Under the pieces are notes generated by a model. The model saw nothing but the letters and a program-made list of their open reading frames with translations. It was not told where the DNA came from and did not search any database. A program made the position numbers and the translations under genes. From Harmonia axyridis (lineage: Eukaryota; Arthropoda; Insecta; Coleoptera; Coccinellidae): 64,000 nt of DNA. The stretch's first letter is position 1; each line of letters begins with the position of its first letter. Below, in pieces: positions 12,072 through 23,132 of this stretch. Location: assembly GCF_914767665.1 (NCBI RefSeq), contig NC_059502.1:16120001-16184000 (forward strand), read 5' to 3'.

Positions 12072-13014
12072 AAGGGTGTTTTTTTTTAGAGCTATAGAAC
12101 TTTAAATTGCAATAAAACAACGATGGATTATTCGATTGACATTAATTTTATTTATCCGCAAGATAATCTTGTGGCATTACATTTCAAATATGATTTCTGG
12201 CATATGACCGCCACGGCTGGCTCGGATGTAGTCCAATCTGGACATCCAATTTTCGATTACTTTTTCCAACATTTGTGGCCGTATATCGGCAATAACACGG
12301 CGAATGTTGTCTTCCAAATGGTCAAGGGTTTGTGGCTTATCCGCATAGACCAATGACTTTACATAGCCCCACAGAAAGTAGTCTAGCGGTGTTAAATCAC
12401 AAGATCTTGGAGGCCAATTCACAGGTCCAAAACGTGAAATTAGGCGGTCACCAAACGTGTTTTTCAATAAATCGATTGTGGCACGAGCTGTGTGACATGT
12501 TGCGCCGTCTTGTTCGAATCACAGCTCCTGAACATCATGGTTGTTCAATTCAGGAATGAAAAAGTTAGTAATCAGGGCTCTATACCGATCACCATTGACT
12601 GTAACGTTCTGGCCATCATCGTTTTTGAAGAAGTAGGGACCAATGATTCCACCAGCCCATAAAGCGCACCAAACAGTCGGTTTTTCTGGATGTAACGGTG
12701 TTTTGACATACACTTGAGAATTAGCTTCACTCCAAATGTGGCAGTTTTGTTTGTTGACGTAGCTATTCAACCAGAAGTGCGCTTCATCGCTAAACAACAT
12801 AAAATGGACGTAGTGCGCTATACGTATTCCGCAAAGAACCATTGTTTTCGAGATAAAATTGCACTATTTGCAAGCGTTGTTCAGGCGTGAGTCTATTCAT
12901 GATGAATTGCCAAAACAAACTGAGAATAAATCACTTGACAGCTGTCAAATCGGTCGCCATCTTGAACAGTAATGCCAACTTAAAGTTAAATATCTCGAAA
13001 AAAAAAACACCCGC
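12072..13014 (-). mobile_element. internally deleted rosa-type (DD41D) mariner
   Basis: The two ends read inward as AAGGGTGTTTTTTTTT and GCGGGTGTTTTTTTTT, each followed by AGAG/CGAG and an ACTTTAAxTTG block. They are flanked by TA at 12070-12071 and 13015-13016. At 943 bp it is shorter than an intact element because the region between the DNA-binding and catalytic domains is missing. The right TA also touches the first base of a second mariner. Confidence 0.85.
12177..12842 (-). pseudogene. rosa-type mariner transposase, catalytic part, with one stop
   Basis: Catalytic half of a mariner transposase. The first aspartate is in FSDEAHFW and the second in FEQDGATCHTA. A CDLTPLDYFLW block follows, where the D of LDYF lies 41 residues after the second aspartate. 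That spacing is the DD41D signature of the rosa family. A TGA at about 12519, where tryptophan is expected (QELxFEQDG), is the only stop between 12842 and 12177. Upstream at 12850-12900 a short N-terminal piece (RLTPEQRLQIVQFYLE) survives, then about 100 residues are missing. The frame ends RGGHMPEIIFEM, as in intact relatives. Non-functional. Confidence 0.85.
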
Positions 13015-13016
13015 TA

Positions 13017-13290
13017 TTAGTTGTACAAATTTGCCACCGCCGTTTTGCAAAAGATGGCTGTAGCGGTAAGTGGTAATCGAAATAAATAGATAGTAGATGT
13101 CATACAATCAGTTTAGGTATTTGTGAACATAACGCCATCAAAATATTACTCGATTTGTGTCTGCATCATAAAGTTATTCTCGATTGAATATGTTAGCTTA
13201 CGAGCCAAATTCTCGTCATTTGCGGGAGGTTTCGATTTTCTGCTTTGATATGAAGAAATCTGCGGCTGAGGCTCATCGAATGTTCTCAAC
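13017..13290 (+). mobile_element. 5' fragment of a mauritiana-like mariner
   Basis: The stretch begins TTAGTTGTACAAATTTG, which resembles the GTGTACAAGTATG end of Mos1-type elements. A 5' untranslated stretch follows, then a frame from 13191 reading AYEPNSRHLREVSIFCFD, then MKKSAAEAHRM. This is the first helix-turn-helix of a canonical mariner transposase (HLR..L.F.FN.KK.AAE.HR). Homology fades after about 13285, so only the N-terminus survives. The 3' end was not found. Confidence 0.65.
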
Positions 13291-14469
13291 TGGAACAATC
13301 TAGGCGATCGTTATCGAACGAAATCAATACGTTCAAACCGAGCATTGAAAGACAAACAAAAAATTTTTTTTACTCTTACCACCGCAGGGAAAAGTGACAT
13401 TCTCGAACGTTTACCGAACAATACTATTTTTGTTGAGGTGTACAAAATTCACAACTTCGAGTCTTATACGGTTTCACTTACACCTCTTGAGTACAAACCA
13501 TCTTATCAAGATAATAGGTTTCGTTATTAAATGACCAGCTTATGGAACGAAGAACGAAGGGAAGATGAAAGAAAATGGGAGTAGGCCTTTTGTAACAAAT
13601 TCGTTTTCATCATCAAGAAAAACTTATCATTCTGCGGCGAGGAGCGGAGAACTTTTATGCCGACCATCTACACGAATGGGGTCCTGTGGGCTCTGCGGAT
13701 TCCTGTTTATGTCGGAAACGAAAGATGTTTTCCAAGATGAAATAATCCAAGGAAACAGTCTTAAAACATCGATAAACACCAGGTGCCGACAATCAAGGGG
13801 CTTTTCCGAAATTGCTGTCGAATTTAGCACGCATTTTATGAAGCTATATAATTATAAGGGCGGCCAAAAAAGATGAATCCTCCATTTTACGATGTTCGCA
13901 ATAAATTTTATTAGGGAACATCCGAGGTTTCATTTATGCTGAGTCTTTATGGAATCTGAAGACATAATGCACTGAAGCAGTCTATTCCCCAGTCATCGGT
14001 TACTGTTTTATAACGATTAGAATTTCGTAGTTTCATTATTCATGTATGCTCGAAGTGGTTCTCTTTATGTCATTTTTCCTGTAAAAGTGGGAATTGCGGT
14101 AACCTCGAAGCTGTTATTAGTGTGTTATCGCAGTCGTATTTTTCGTCACAATACTGCTATAATATTCGCTTTATAGAAGATATTGAATCGTTGAAGTTTT
14201 CGTTGGTTTCATCTATTTTGTCATTTATGCCCTCTTGAGATAGTTATTGTTGGAAACTTTATAGGGTTGAGTGGTTTTCGGTAGTTTTAATTGTATTTTT
14301 ATTCATTTGGTTCCTGAAAAATTCAGTTTGTTTGAATTTAACACAATGCCAAATATAAAAAATTTTCTCGCGAAAGTTTCACTTCAAATTCATGAGAATA
14401 GGTAGCTCAATTCTCAATACACATCTTAATAGTACACTACTTTTTATCTTTTCTTTCGATAAAAAAAAA
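13291..14469. other. no gene seen
   Basis: A 103-codon plus frame at 13565-13876 is somewhat more GC-rich than its surroundings but shows no domain, signal peptide or splice context I can defend. The rest is AT-rich and featureless. Confidence 0.4.
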
Positions 14470-14842
14470 TGAAATCTGATATTTTTCCTTATAATAAACA
14501 AAATATTCATTATTTTCTGCATCTACCTTCTGAAATCCAAGGTTAGGCAACTTTTGCTCTCCTAATGTCATTGGTTGTTTCACGTCGTTTGGCGCGCTTG
14601 ACGTTTGTTTTCTGTATTTAGGTATTCATTTCAATATATTTTGAGTTAATATGGAACATTGATTCACTATGGGACATGAGAAGTGCGTTACGTGGAGAAA
14701 CTCTTGAAGTGAGTGAACATCGTATCACTGATATATGTTTTCATTTCCGCGCGACAAATTTAATAGTTCATGTTGAGGACAAAATCTGCTTACAGAAAAT
14801 GGCATATGCTTCCTCTATCTATGTTTATTACTCTGAGGTAGT
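14470..14842 (+). repeat. dispersed repeat family A, copy 1
   Basis: This segment and 26985-27308 match in the same order over more than 300 bp. Shared blocks include AAATCCAAG, GCTCCTA with TGTCAT, GTTTGTTTTCT, CGTATCACTGAT, TGTTTTCATTTCC, GTTCATGTTG, and TTCCTCTATCTATGTTTATT (last 20 bp identical). No inverted ends or coding domain are visible, so its class is unknown. Confidence 0.7.
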
Positions 14843-16179
14843 GACCAAGTCAAATCAAGAACATATAATTATTGAATATATTATTAGATACATTTATAGA
14901 ATTCGTATTTCTTTTATTTTTTTTTATTCCTTAGGATTATATTGATCATTCTAGCGTTTCAACAAAGCAGGTAATTTAGAATATTCTGAAAAAGCAACAA
15001 CTTTTTTGAACTAAGTGTAGCTTTCGACATGGATCAATGTGACCATAATAAAGATACTTTCAAATGGAAGAAGTGAGCAATCATCAATTTTTCAGATTGG
15101 GAGGTCCTCTTTTTTACTGGGCAATATTCCATGAAACGTCTACATATTCTTCCTTGGATTCATTCGGCAACAAATACCTACAAGATGACATTTTCAGTAG
15201 AATTTATGAGCTTTGGTGTCCCGCAAATCTGAACTAACCTTCACTGTCAATTTTAAATATTTTTGGAAGATAGGTAGATATTGAACCAAAATAAGCGAGA
15301 ATTATCTGACTTTTTTCGAAATGTTAAGCGAATCGATTGTCAAGAAAACGATTTTATAGGTAATGAGATTGTTAACGAAAATCATTTTGCATTAAAAAAT
15401 ATCCTTGATATATGATTATGTTGATTGAGATTCCAGAAGAAATAGTACGAGTATTTCGTAGTAAAAGCATATTCCTGAAATCCAACGTTTGTTGGCCTAA
15501 CGCTTCAATTTACATTTTCATCCGGTAAAGTTTCCCTTTTACTACTAGATACACAATATACTATTCCCAATCTTAATTCCATCAAAAACCAATTCCTCGA
15601 TTACCTGGAACGGCTTCGACAAAGATAAAAGAACTCCAGGAGATGAGGTCGTGAGCGACAAGTTAATCAGAAACGAAAATGTTTCCACTAATGCTGTCTT
15701 CGTAACTCTGTAAGTAACACATAGCGAGTTGACTCTGTTGAAACTTGGATCCTTCTCGGTACATAACGAAGTTGAAATTGATGTAATTTTGTCGAAAACG
15801 AATTTATCTTTGTCGCGTTTAATGGCACAAAATTGTTAGCTACGACCAAGGCTTAGGAAAGGAGAAAGGAATTTTCGTTTTATGGAACTACTTACCCGTT
15901 ACATCGATCGATAACGGATTCTGGTTTGTTATTTCCACGAATAAGCCTTCAGAGTCATTCGAGAAGTTTTAAATCCCTCGAAGCTCGCAAATTCTAGGAT
16001 CAAGAGTGTATATTGGAAATTATAACATCTAGTGGAATTAAATTTTCTGAGAATATCAGTTTATGCACTTCTTTGATTCTCGTAGCTGTGAATCGATCCA
16101 TATCCATAATAGAGATGTTATAAATGTAGGCTTGGTTAATCGATCGTCTAAAAGTATGATTCGATTACCTGGCCTTTCG
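14843..16179. other. no gene seen
   Basis: AT-rich sequence with no coding domain, repeat end or RNA gene that I can identify. Confidence 0.5.
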
Positions 16180-16985
16180 TCTTTTTCTCCGTGACTTTGT
16201 TGGATTTGTTATAATACAACTCTTTTCAATTATTTACATCTATTTACAAAGCCACACTTATACAGTACAAACTCAGTATTGAGAAGATCCTAATTACGTC
16301 TTAATTACAAGTTTCTCACTACGGTACTGAATTTCGTCTTTAACTTTAGTTTAATCACTCGAAACGTCTTCGTTTATCACGTCTTCGTCGTACTTCAATT
16401 TTTTGGTCGTCTCGTCTTCGATTTGTTCGCGACTCGTCTTAATCTAGTCCTTGAACCGTCTTTACGTCGTACATCTTAAGTTGACCGACCGAACTTGTTC
16501 TGTCTTAGACTTAAGTTAAAACTGTACCGTCTGTACCCGTCTTTGGTTTTATCTGAACTGTGCTCTCTGCCGATTGGAACTACCCTCTCGAATATCCCTT
16601 CTTTCGTCTTGTCCACACCCTTAGGGGAAAGTACCATCTCCTAGTCCAATGAGAGCTTTTGCCGTACCGCCCCCAAAGATCTTCGCGGATTCCTGGAAAT
16701 CGAATATTCTAGAAGGACTAGAACCTGATAAACACATCTGGTACACCCGTCTTGTTCTGGAACTTTACCAACCCCGTAAATCTCTTAAGTTTTACAACCG
16801 ACATGACACATTCTTCGACACCCCGAAGAATAACACATCCTTTTTACATTATGTACAATAACCATTCGTTCCCTGTAAATTCATTGAATTTGTCATGCCC
16901 TTGGCACTTGAAGAGACTAATAGGTCTCCAAGCATCCGGTTGACCATCTCAATTATTTACAGGGAACAATAAACTGGATCCTACA
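16180..16985. other. CGTCTT-rich, strand-asymmetric tract of unknown nature
   Basis: The hexamer CGTCTT occurs about a dozen times on the plus strand across some 600 bp, often as TCGTCTTCG or ACGTCTT, while its complement is rare. The tract is richer in C and T and less AT-rich than its neighbours. A 70-codon frame (16649-16861) lacks any known domain. I considered a solo LTR, because TGTTATAATAC (16207) and CCTACA (16985) could be ends, but flanking duplications do not match. Confidence 0.4.
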
Positions 16986-17867
16986 TAAATAAAAAAAGTT
17001 CTCAAAATTCCCGCTGAAACGCTCTATCCTGTCACAATATTATAGTGACGTCACTGCATAATAGAGTCACCACCATAAACAAACTAGTTTATCTATGGCC
17101 ACCATGTGCTAACGGTCTGTCAAACTGAACTGATATCAGCTGATATTGACAGTCAAGTCGGTTTGATTATATCATCTGGCGTTTTAAACCATAAATACCC
17201 TAGTTCTAGATAACATTAGTTTGTCCATGTTCTAAACGTTTCAGTGCTATGACGTCAAATTGCCCTGATTGGCGTTCGCAGTAACGTGCTAGTCGATAAG
17301 AATTAACACAATTTAAATCAATTTTATTAGATTGAATTCGAGAAAAAAGGTAATGAAAATGCTATTTTAGTATTTAGAATCGGTCTTTAATTTGGAAAAC
17401 TTATATTCATTTGATTTTGTTATAGGACGCAACATCCCTATTGTATTTTTCAACATTATTAAAACGAATAATAATATCAATATTCTGCGCTCAAGTGACC
17501 TAAATAAGTGATTAGTGCATTTTGGAAAAAACTAGGAGAACATTCGTTCGAAGTCAGAAGCTTTTTAGCTCGTCATCCGTGCACCTTTGGATACCACAGA
17601 ATTATATATAAATGGTCTCCACGAGCGCTCCAAAGCTGCTTAAAACAGTGACAGTTCATTTAGATTATTTAGAAGGAAGTGGAGAGTCATGAGTCATTCT
17701 TTACTATACGCATATTTCAGTTTCCAGTTTTCAATGTTTCGAACGATCTGATTGCATTAATGTACCTACGTAGTAAATCCTATCCGGACTTCAAAGAAAC
17801 CGCACTCCACCCAAAAAAAATCGACAGGGATTTGAATTAATGTGTCTTTGAAGATTCATGTGAGCTA
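16986..17867. other. no gene seen; two TGACGTCA sites
   Basis: Perfect TGACGTCA octamers (the CRE/ATF consensus) lie at 17046-17053 and 17250-17257, with a self-complementary ACTGATATCAGCTGATATTG region between them. No coding domain is seen. The layout could be a transposon end or promoter-like DNA, but I cannot decide. Confidence 0.35.
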
Positions 17868-17869
17868 TA

Positions 17870-18180
17870 CAGGGTGGCCACTTTTTCAATGGGATTATAT
17901 TGGTAACTTTTAAACCATAAGAGTTAAAAGGTCGGTCAAATGGAGAAAAAGTTGCATGCATAGAAGCATTATCAAGCTGTTCAAACAAATCGAGATCAGG
18001 GCCGGTTATTGAGATATCATAAGAAAAGTAAATTCTGTCATTTTGATTTTTCTTTTTTTCCACTTTATTTCAAATATTATCAGAAAATGTTACAGGAATT
18101 TTTTATTTGACAGTAAATTGTTCTCAATTTGACGTAATCAGATTTCGTATCCAACGTTTCGTGCTCTCTGGGCCACCCTC
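17870..18180. mobile_element. possible MITE or fragment
   Basis: A left end CAGGGTGGCC follows a TA at 17868-17869. A complementary GGCCACCCT lies at 18172-18180. Only about 9 bp pair clearly, so the right boundary is uncertain and it may be a fragment. A 90-codon frame inside (minus) has no known domain. Confidence 0.4.
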
Positions 18181-18799
18181 AACCTCATTTTTTCAATACG
18201 GACCTGTATATTTTATGACACTTTTCGAAAAAACTTTTAACACTGAATTCAACGATATATCCTACAATGTCATTCAAAGTTGATTTTCAGGTGATTTTGA
18301 CCCTTATCCAATTTTCTTTGGGTCGGATCACCTACATGTACTGCCCATTCCTCAAAGCGATCTATCATTGACAATTTCATAAGGTTAGGTCGTAGATGTG
18401 ATATTGATAACTCATTGAAGCTCCAATGAGAATAATAAGTTCATCAGTATCCTATGAAAAGTCATCTTATAATGAAGTGAATTTGTGATGAAGATGGAAA
18501 AACACTAAGCTTAAATTCAAGAATATTACCGAAAAAACCACTCAGAATCATCAAGAACATGTGATATAAATGGTGTAGGTATTTGGAATGGGTACATTGA
18601 ACGATCAAGCAAATTCTAAACTTCTCTATCATTTCCATCGATATTGAAAAAAAGTTGATAGTAATGTAGCAGAATTAAATCTGAACCATCACCGTCGCTT
18701 GAACAACCTAAAAGGAGACATTTTGCAAACTCTGCAACTTTCATACGCCACGATTACCTGTCACATCTATCGATCCCGAATTTATTTCTCTCTGGATTC

Positions 18800-19021
18800 C
18801 TATACAGTGGCATGATCCTTGCAATAACGTTGGAGCAAAGCAATCATCGTGCCGTCAGAAGATTCCGTGCTAGAAGGAAGAGTTGGGGTATTGATGTTAC
18901 TGCATGAGTTTTGCAATATAAACATAGGTTCACTGGGATAGTATATAGCTACAGCCACAGTTAAGAGGAGAAGGAGTGGATCTAAATTTAAGGAAAACAT
19001 TCTACTGCTCGCAGCACTCAT
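18800..19021 (-). CDS. weak candidate exon with a signal-peptide-like start
   Basis: On the minus strand an ATG at 19021 (MSAASSRMFSLNLDP) is followed by the hydrophobic run LLLLLTVAVAIYY, like a signal peptide or membrane segment. A Ser/Thr-rich stretch comes next, and the frame ends after YCKDHATV at 18800. The open frame extends upstream to 19156. I see no strong splice donor after it and no recognisable family. It could be a chance frame. Confidence 0.12.
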   Translation of the reverse strand: MSAASSRMFSLNLDPLLLLLTVAVAIYYPSEPMFILQNSCSNINTPTLPSSTESSDGTMIALLQRYCKDHATV

Positions 19022-19255
19022 TTGAATACTGCATCGCCAAGCACTCTGCTCTTTGTAATCTGTTCGGTAGTAAAAACAATCCAATCCGTAAGGGCGTTCC
19101 AAATTCGGTAGAATAGATGCGAATACGATTCTATTGTGCGATTTGAAGTCGGACATGAAATATTATCGCGTTTTTCAATGAGGGTATCGGATACGAACTC
19201 AAGTGGACTATTTTTTCTACAGACATTTTGAATGAATATCAATAGTATCCTTATT

Positions 19256-20535
19256 TTTTGTGTCCCTAGCTGTGTTTTTAAAACGTGTCTGGGTTTGAAT
19301 TGAATTTTCCGGTAAATTTCAGATTTTTACCTATAATTTTTGAAATAATGCACTGATCGCCCAACTGCAAGCATTTTCGTGATCTACATAGTCGAAGCAA
19401 TCAATAAAATGATACAATATTCCCATGAAGAAACTTTTATTTTTTTACATTTTCTGAGGGTTAGATATGGAAAATTTTTCGACAAAAAATTTTTCAGGTG
19501 ATATCGAAAATCGGCTAATCTGAGATCGTCAATTCTGGCACCGCTCACTGATTCTTCGTAGAGCTCACCGTTTTGAAGAAATTTGAACTCGAAATTTGGA
19601 AAAAAATTGAATTTGCCTCTAAAAATCGTTATATCTCCTGAATTATTCGTCACAGACCCCTCAAATGAAAACGTTTTTCAAACTTCAAGTTCCGCTCTAA
19701 AACATACAGAGGTTTCAAGTGCGTAGCCAACGTCCAGAAGAAGTGGCAGCTTCCGGAAAATTATCAATTTTTTCTTTGAAAATTTCGGATTTTTGCCTAT
19801 AATTAATTTTGAATTTTGTAAGGTATGGAAAATTTTACGAAAATTTTAGGAAAAAAAATTTTTCAGGTGAGATCGAAATTCTGCTAATAACAGATAGTCA
19901 ATTATGGCACCGCTCATTGATCCTTCGTAGAGCTCCCGGTTTTGAGGAAATTTGAATTCGAAATTCGAAAAAAAACGAAAAAAATTGAATTACACGTCAT
20001 AGAACCCTTAAATAAAAACGTTTTTCAAACATCATGTTCCGATCTTTAACTTATTGAGGTTTGAAGGGAGTACCTCACGTCCAGGAGAAGTTGCAGCCTC
20101 GGGAATATCATCAATTTTTTTCTCGAAAATTTCAGGTTTTTACCTTTAATTTCTGAAATAATGGCCTAATCGCCCAACTGCGACTATTCTTTTGATCTAC
20201 GTCACCAAATGAATTGAAAGAATAGTATGAACTTCCCATGAAGGACCTTCTCATATTCGTTAAGGTCCACGTATTGCAAATATTGTGATTTTTCGATATA
20301 AAAATTCTCGGACGAGTACGAAATTTGGCCAATTCTAACACCACTCACTGATTTTCCGTAGACGTTCAGGAAAAAACTGAGTTCAAACTTTGTGAAAAAA
20401 AGCGTAAAAACTGAATCTCTATACAAAATCGTTATACCTCCTAAAATATTTGTCACAGGCCCCTCGAATGAAACGTTTTTTGAAGATCAAGCTCTGATCT
20501 AAATCATGATGAGGTTTCAAGTGCGTATCTTGCAT
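19256..20535. repeat. three diverged tandem copies of a 350-470 bp repeat
   Basis: Units begin near 19319, 19787 and 20131 with an ATTTCxGxTTTTTxCCTxTAATT block. They share, in order, GATCGCCCAACTGC (units 1 and 3), TTTTTCAGGTGAxATCGAAA (1 and 2), GGCACCGCTCA(C/T)TGAT, CGTAGAGCTC, GTCACAG(A/G)CCCCTC, and ATGAGGTTTCAAGTGCGTA-like endings. Unit 2 has a deletion of over 100 bp. The short open frames within are shifted against each other, so the repeat looks non-coding. Confidence 0.75.
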
Positions 20536-20789
20536 CCAGGTGATATAAAAAAAGAAAAAAAATTACATAAATAATACCCAAATTGCCAGGACTTCTCATG
20601 ACTTCACATGATTTTCCACGACTTCCCATGGAATGTACTACAGTGACTTCCCAAAGCTGTTCGCCCCTCGGATATTTAGAAATATTCGAGTGCAGTACTG
20701 AGGCTTCTATGAATTGTATTGGAGAACTGTGAATACTCATCGATCATAAATATTTGTTGAATAAGGTTTTTCCATTCACAGTATCCTTG
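20536..20789. other. no gene seen
   Basis: AT-rich spacer with a short run of similar ACTTC(T/C)CATGA-type blocks at 20591-20632. No gene. Confidence 0.4.
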
Positions 20790-20791
20790 TA

Positions 20792-22133
20792 CAGGGTGGG
20801 CAAATATGCGAGGTAAGCGGCTATATCTCAGGACTATCGGTAAAAATTTTTACCACTAAAGTTTACAAGAAAACACAGTGGAAATTGTTTTGAAGTTCAT
20901 ACCTCTACTGCTAAGGGGAGTAATAGCTACCGTCTAGAAGAAAAATGAATTTTACTCGAAAATGATTCATATGAAGTTGAAGAAAAAATATCATCACTGT
21001 AATCCTTTGGAAATTCTCTATCTTTTTGAATTGTCACTTTCGATTTTACGACATCAAATAAGGGTAGGTGAAAGGGGGAAATCAGACTGATTGAAATGCC
21101 TATAACTTCAGTTTGGCTCAACATTTTTGAGCAAATTAGATCTCGTCTGAGAGATAATATCTTGTTGATTGAGGACAAAATATACTCATGATGAATTTGT
21201 TTCTGCTGCTTTCGATAGGGGGCGCTAAGTCAGAAGTTTATTGTTTTGTTCATTTTACTCCGAAATTTCAAATGTAATGATAGGATTTTCTTAACAGAAA
21301 GAGAAATTTCATCAAATTTGCATGAAAAAACCTGAAGGTCGCAAAGCGATCGTTTTAGCCGTTCTGAAATTACGGCCGAAAGAAGATATTCTTCAACTGA
21401 TGCACTGCGAAAAACCAAATTGTGTCTTTAGGTTTTGACAGAAACAGAAATCCCATCAAATTTGTATGAAAAAACCAGAAGGTCGCAAAGCGATAGCTTC
21501 AGGCGTTCTGGAGTTATGGCCGAAAGAAGACACAATTTAGTTTTTCAGTGAATCAGTTGGAGAATATCTTTTTTCGGCCATAACCTTCAGGTTTTTTCAT
21601 GCAAATTTGATAAAATTTCTCTTTCTGTTAAGAAAATCCTATCATTACAAATAAACAAAACAATGAACTTCTGACTTAGCGCCCCCTATCGAAAGCAGCA
21701 GAAACAAATTCATCATGGGTATATATTGTCCTCAATCAACAAGATATTATCTCTCAGACGAGATCTTATTTGCTCAAAAATATTGAGCCAAACTGAAGTT
21801 ATAGGCATTTCAATCAGTCTGATTTCTCCCTTTCACCTACCCTTATTTGATGTCGTAAAATCGAAAGTGACAATTCAAAAAGATAGAGAATTTTTCAAGG
21901 ATTACAGTGATGATACTTTTTCTTCAACTTGATATGAAACGTTTTCTAGTTAAATTCATTTTTCTACTCGACGATAGCTATTGGGCCCCCTATAGCGGTA
22001 AAGGTTTGAACTTCAAAACAATTTCCAGTGTGTTTTCTTGTACACTTTAGTGATAAAAATTTTTACCGCAAGTTTCTACGATGAGTGGTTCCTGAGATAT
22101 AAGTACGCTTACCTCGCTTATTTGCACACCCTG
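20792..22133. mobile_element. 1.34 kb foldback element with arms over 600 bp
   Basis: The left arm (20792 to about 21427) and right arm (about 21528 to 22133) are inverted copies. They start CAGGGTGGGCAAATATGCGA and, reversed, CAGGGTGTGCAAATAAGCGA, with TA at 20790-20791 and 22134-22135. Mirror-image short open frames at 20927-21178 (minus) and 21726-21932 (plus) encode nearly the same residues, which confirms the inversion. The right arm lacks about 40 bp present in the left. The 100-bp centre itself resembles the inner arm sequence. No transposase is encoded. Confidence 0.88.
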
Positions 22134-22135
22134 TA

Positions 22136-23130
22136 CACATTCAGCTGTGCTGATTAGATTGAAATGTCTGTTATAAGGCCAGACTCACTTCGACATGGCA
22201 AGGTTAGAACTATGAACATCATAAACGCATTAAAAATGATCTTACATCAAAGTTTCATCTTCCTACGAATAATGTTACTGTTATCGACCATTCCCAACTA
22301 CGTAGACGTCGACGGTTTCGATAAAACATCCATTCGACGATAAAATACTCCAACTTATTTGGTTATATAGCCTTGTTGGTTGCATATATTCCTGCGGACC
22401 TCAAATAAATCAAGGAGGGCCCTGGTTCGACTTGCCAAGATTTGCGTTAAGCGCGATACAGCGAAAATGTATTTTCCAGAGAGAAAATTCTCGCAGCATC
22501 GCAATGATTAGAGAAATTGCCAAATATCTCTTCAGAAGTTTATGTGTAAATATGAATGCTTTATGTTTCGTAACTACCAAAGGGGCACATATTTTCGCCA
22601 TTTTCCGGCCAAGAAAATAAGCATGCCTCGAATAAACTTCGTTCAGACGCTTTTTGAGATGGTGAGCGCTTTCGTCTTCTCATCCTCTTAAGTGAAGAAC
22701 ACAAATACCTTGCCAGAACATCCGTAATAGAATTGTTCGAATAATTCATTCTGTTTTCTTGTTATTAGAATAACACGGTTTGAATAGCATGATTTGAATA
22801 GCATGATTTGAATTTTCCTGAGAATCAGGCCAGGTTGTATTTCAATCTCCGCCGCCATCATGGTGAGCTGAGGTCAGAGCGGTGTCTGCAGGGATAGAAA
22901 TGATTATTATAGCTAGTTGTTCATGGAATTTCATTCAACTGCATCTTTTGTCTCTATAGGTTTTGACTTTATGAGGTTAATATTAGATGGGGAATATGCT
23001 GATATGTACATTGAAGTTTCGCAGCCTTTAATGAAAAATTTTACCGGTATAAGTTAACAAGTAACAATGATTCCCATGAGTTGCGATGTCCTGTTGAGTA
23101 TCTTATTCAATGGTAGGTATTCCAATATAT
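22136..23130. other. no gene seen
   Basis: Mostly unique sequence. A GCCGCCATCATGGTGAGC stretch at about 22851-22868 resembles a start codon in good context directly followed by a splice-donor-like GTGAGC, but nothing nearby supports a gene. Confidence 0.4.
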
Positions 23131-23132
23131 TA

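Noticed and set aside
14676..14945. 89-codon plus-strand protein
   Set aside because: Lies inside dispersed repeat A; the other copy does not keep the frame.
16199..16985. solo LTR of a retrovirus-like element
   Set aside because: No matching 4-6 bp flanking duplication, primer site or polypurine tract could be found for any TGT...ACA pair tried.
20927..21932. two mirror-image 70-80 codon proteins
   Set aside because: They are the same sequence read from the two arms of a foldback element, not genes.
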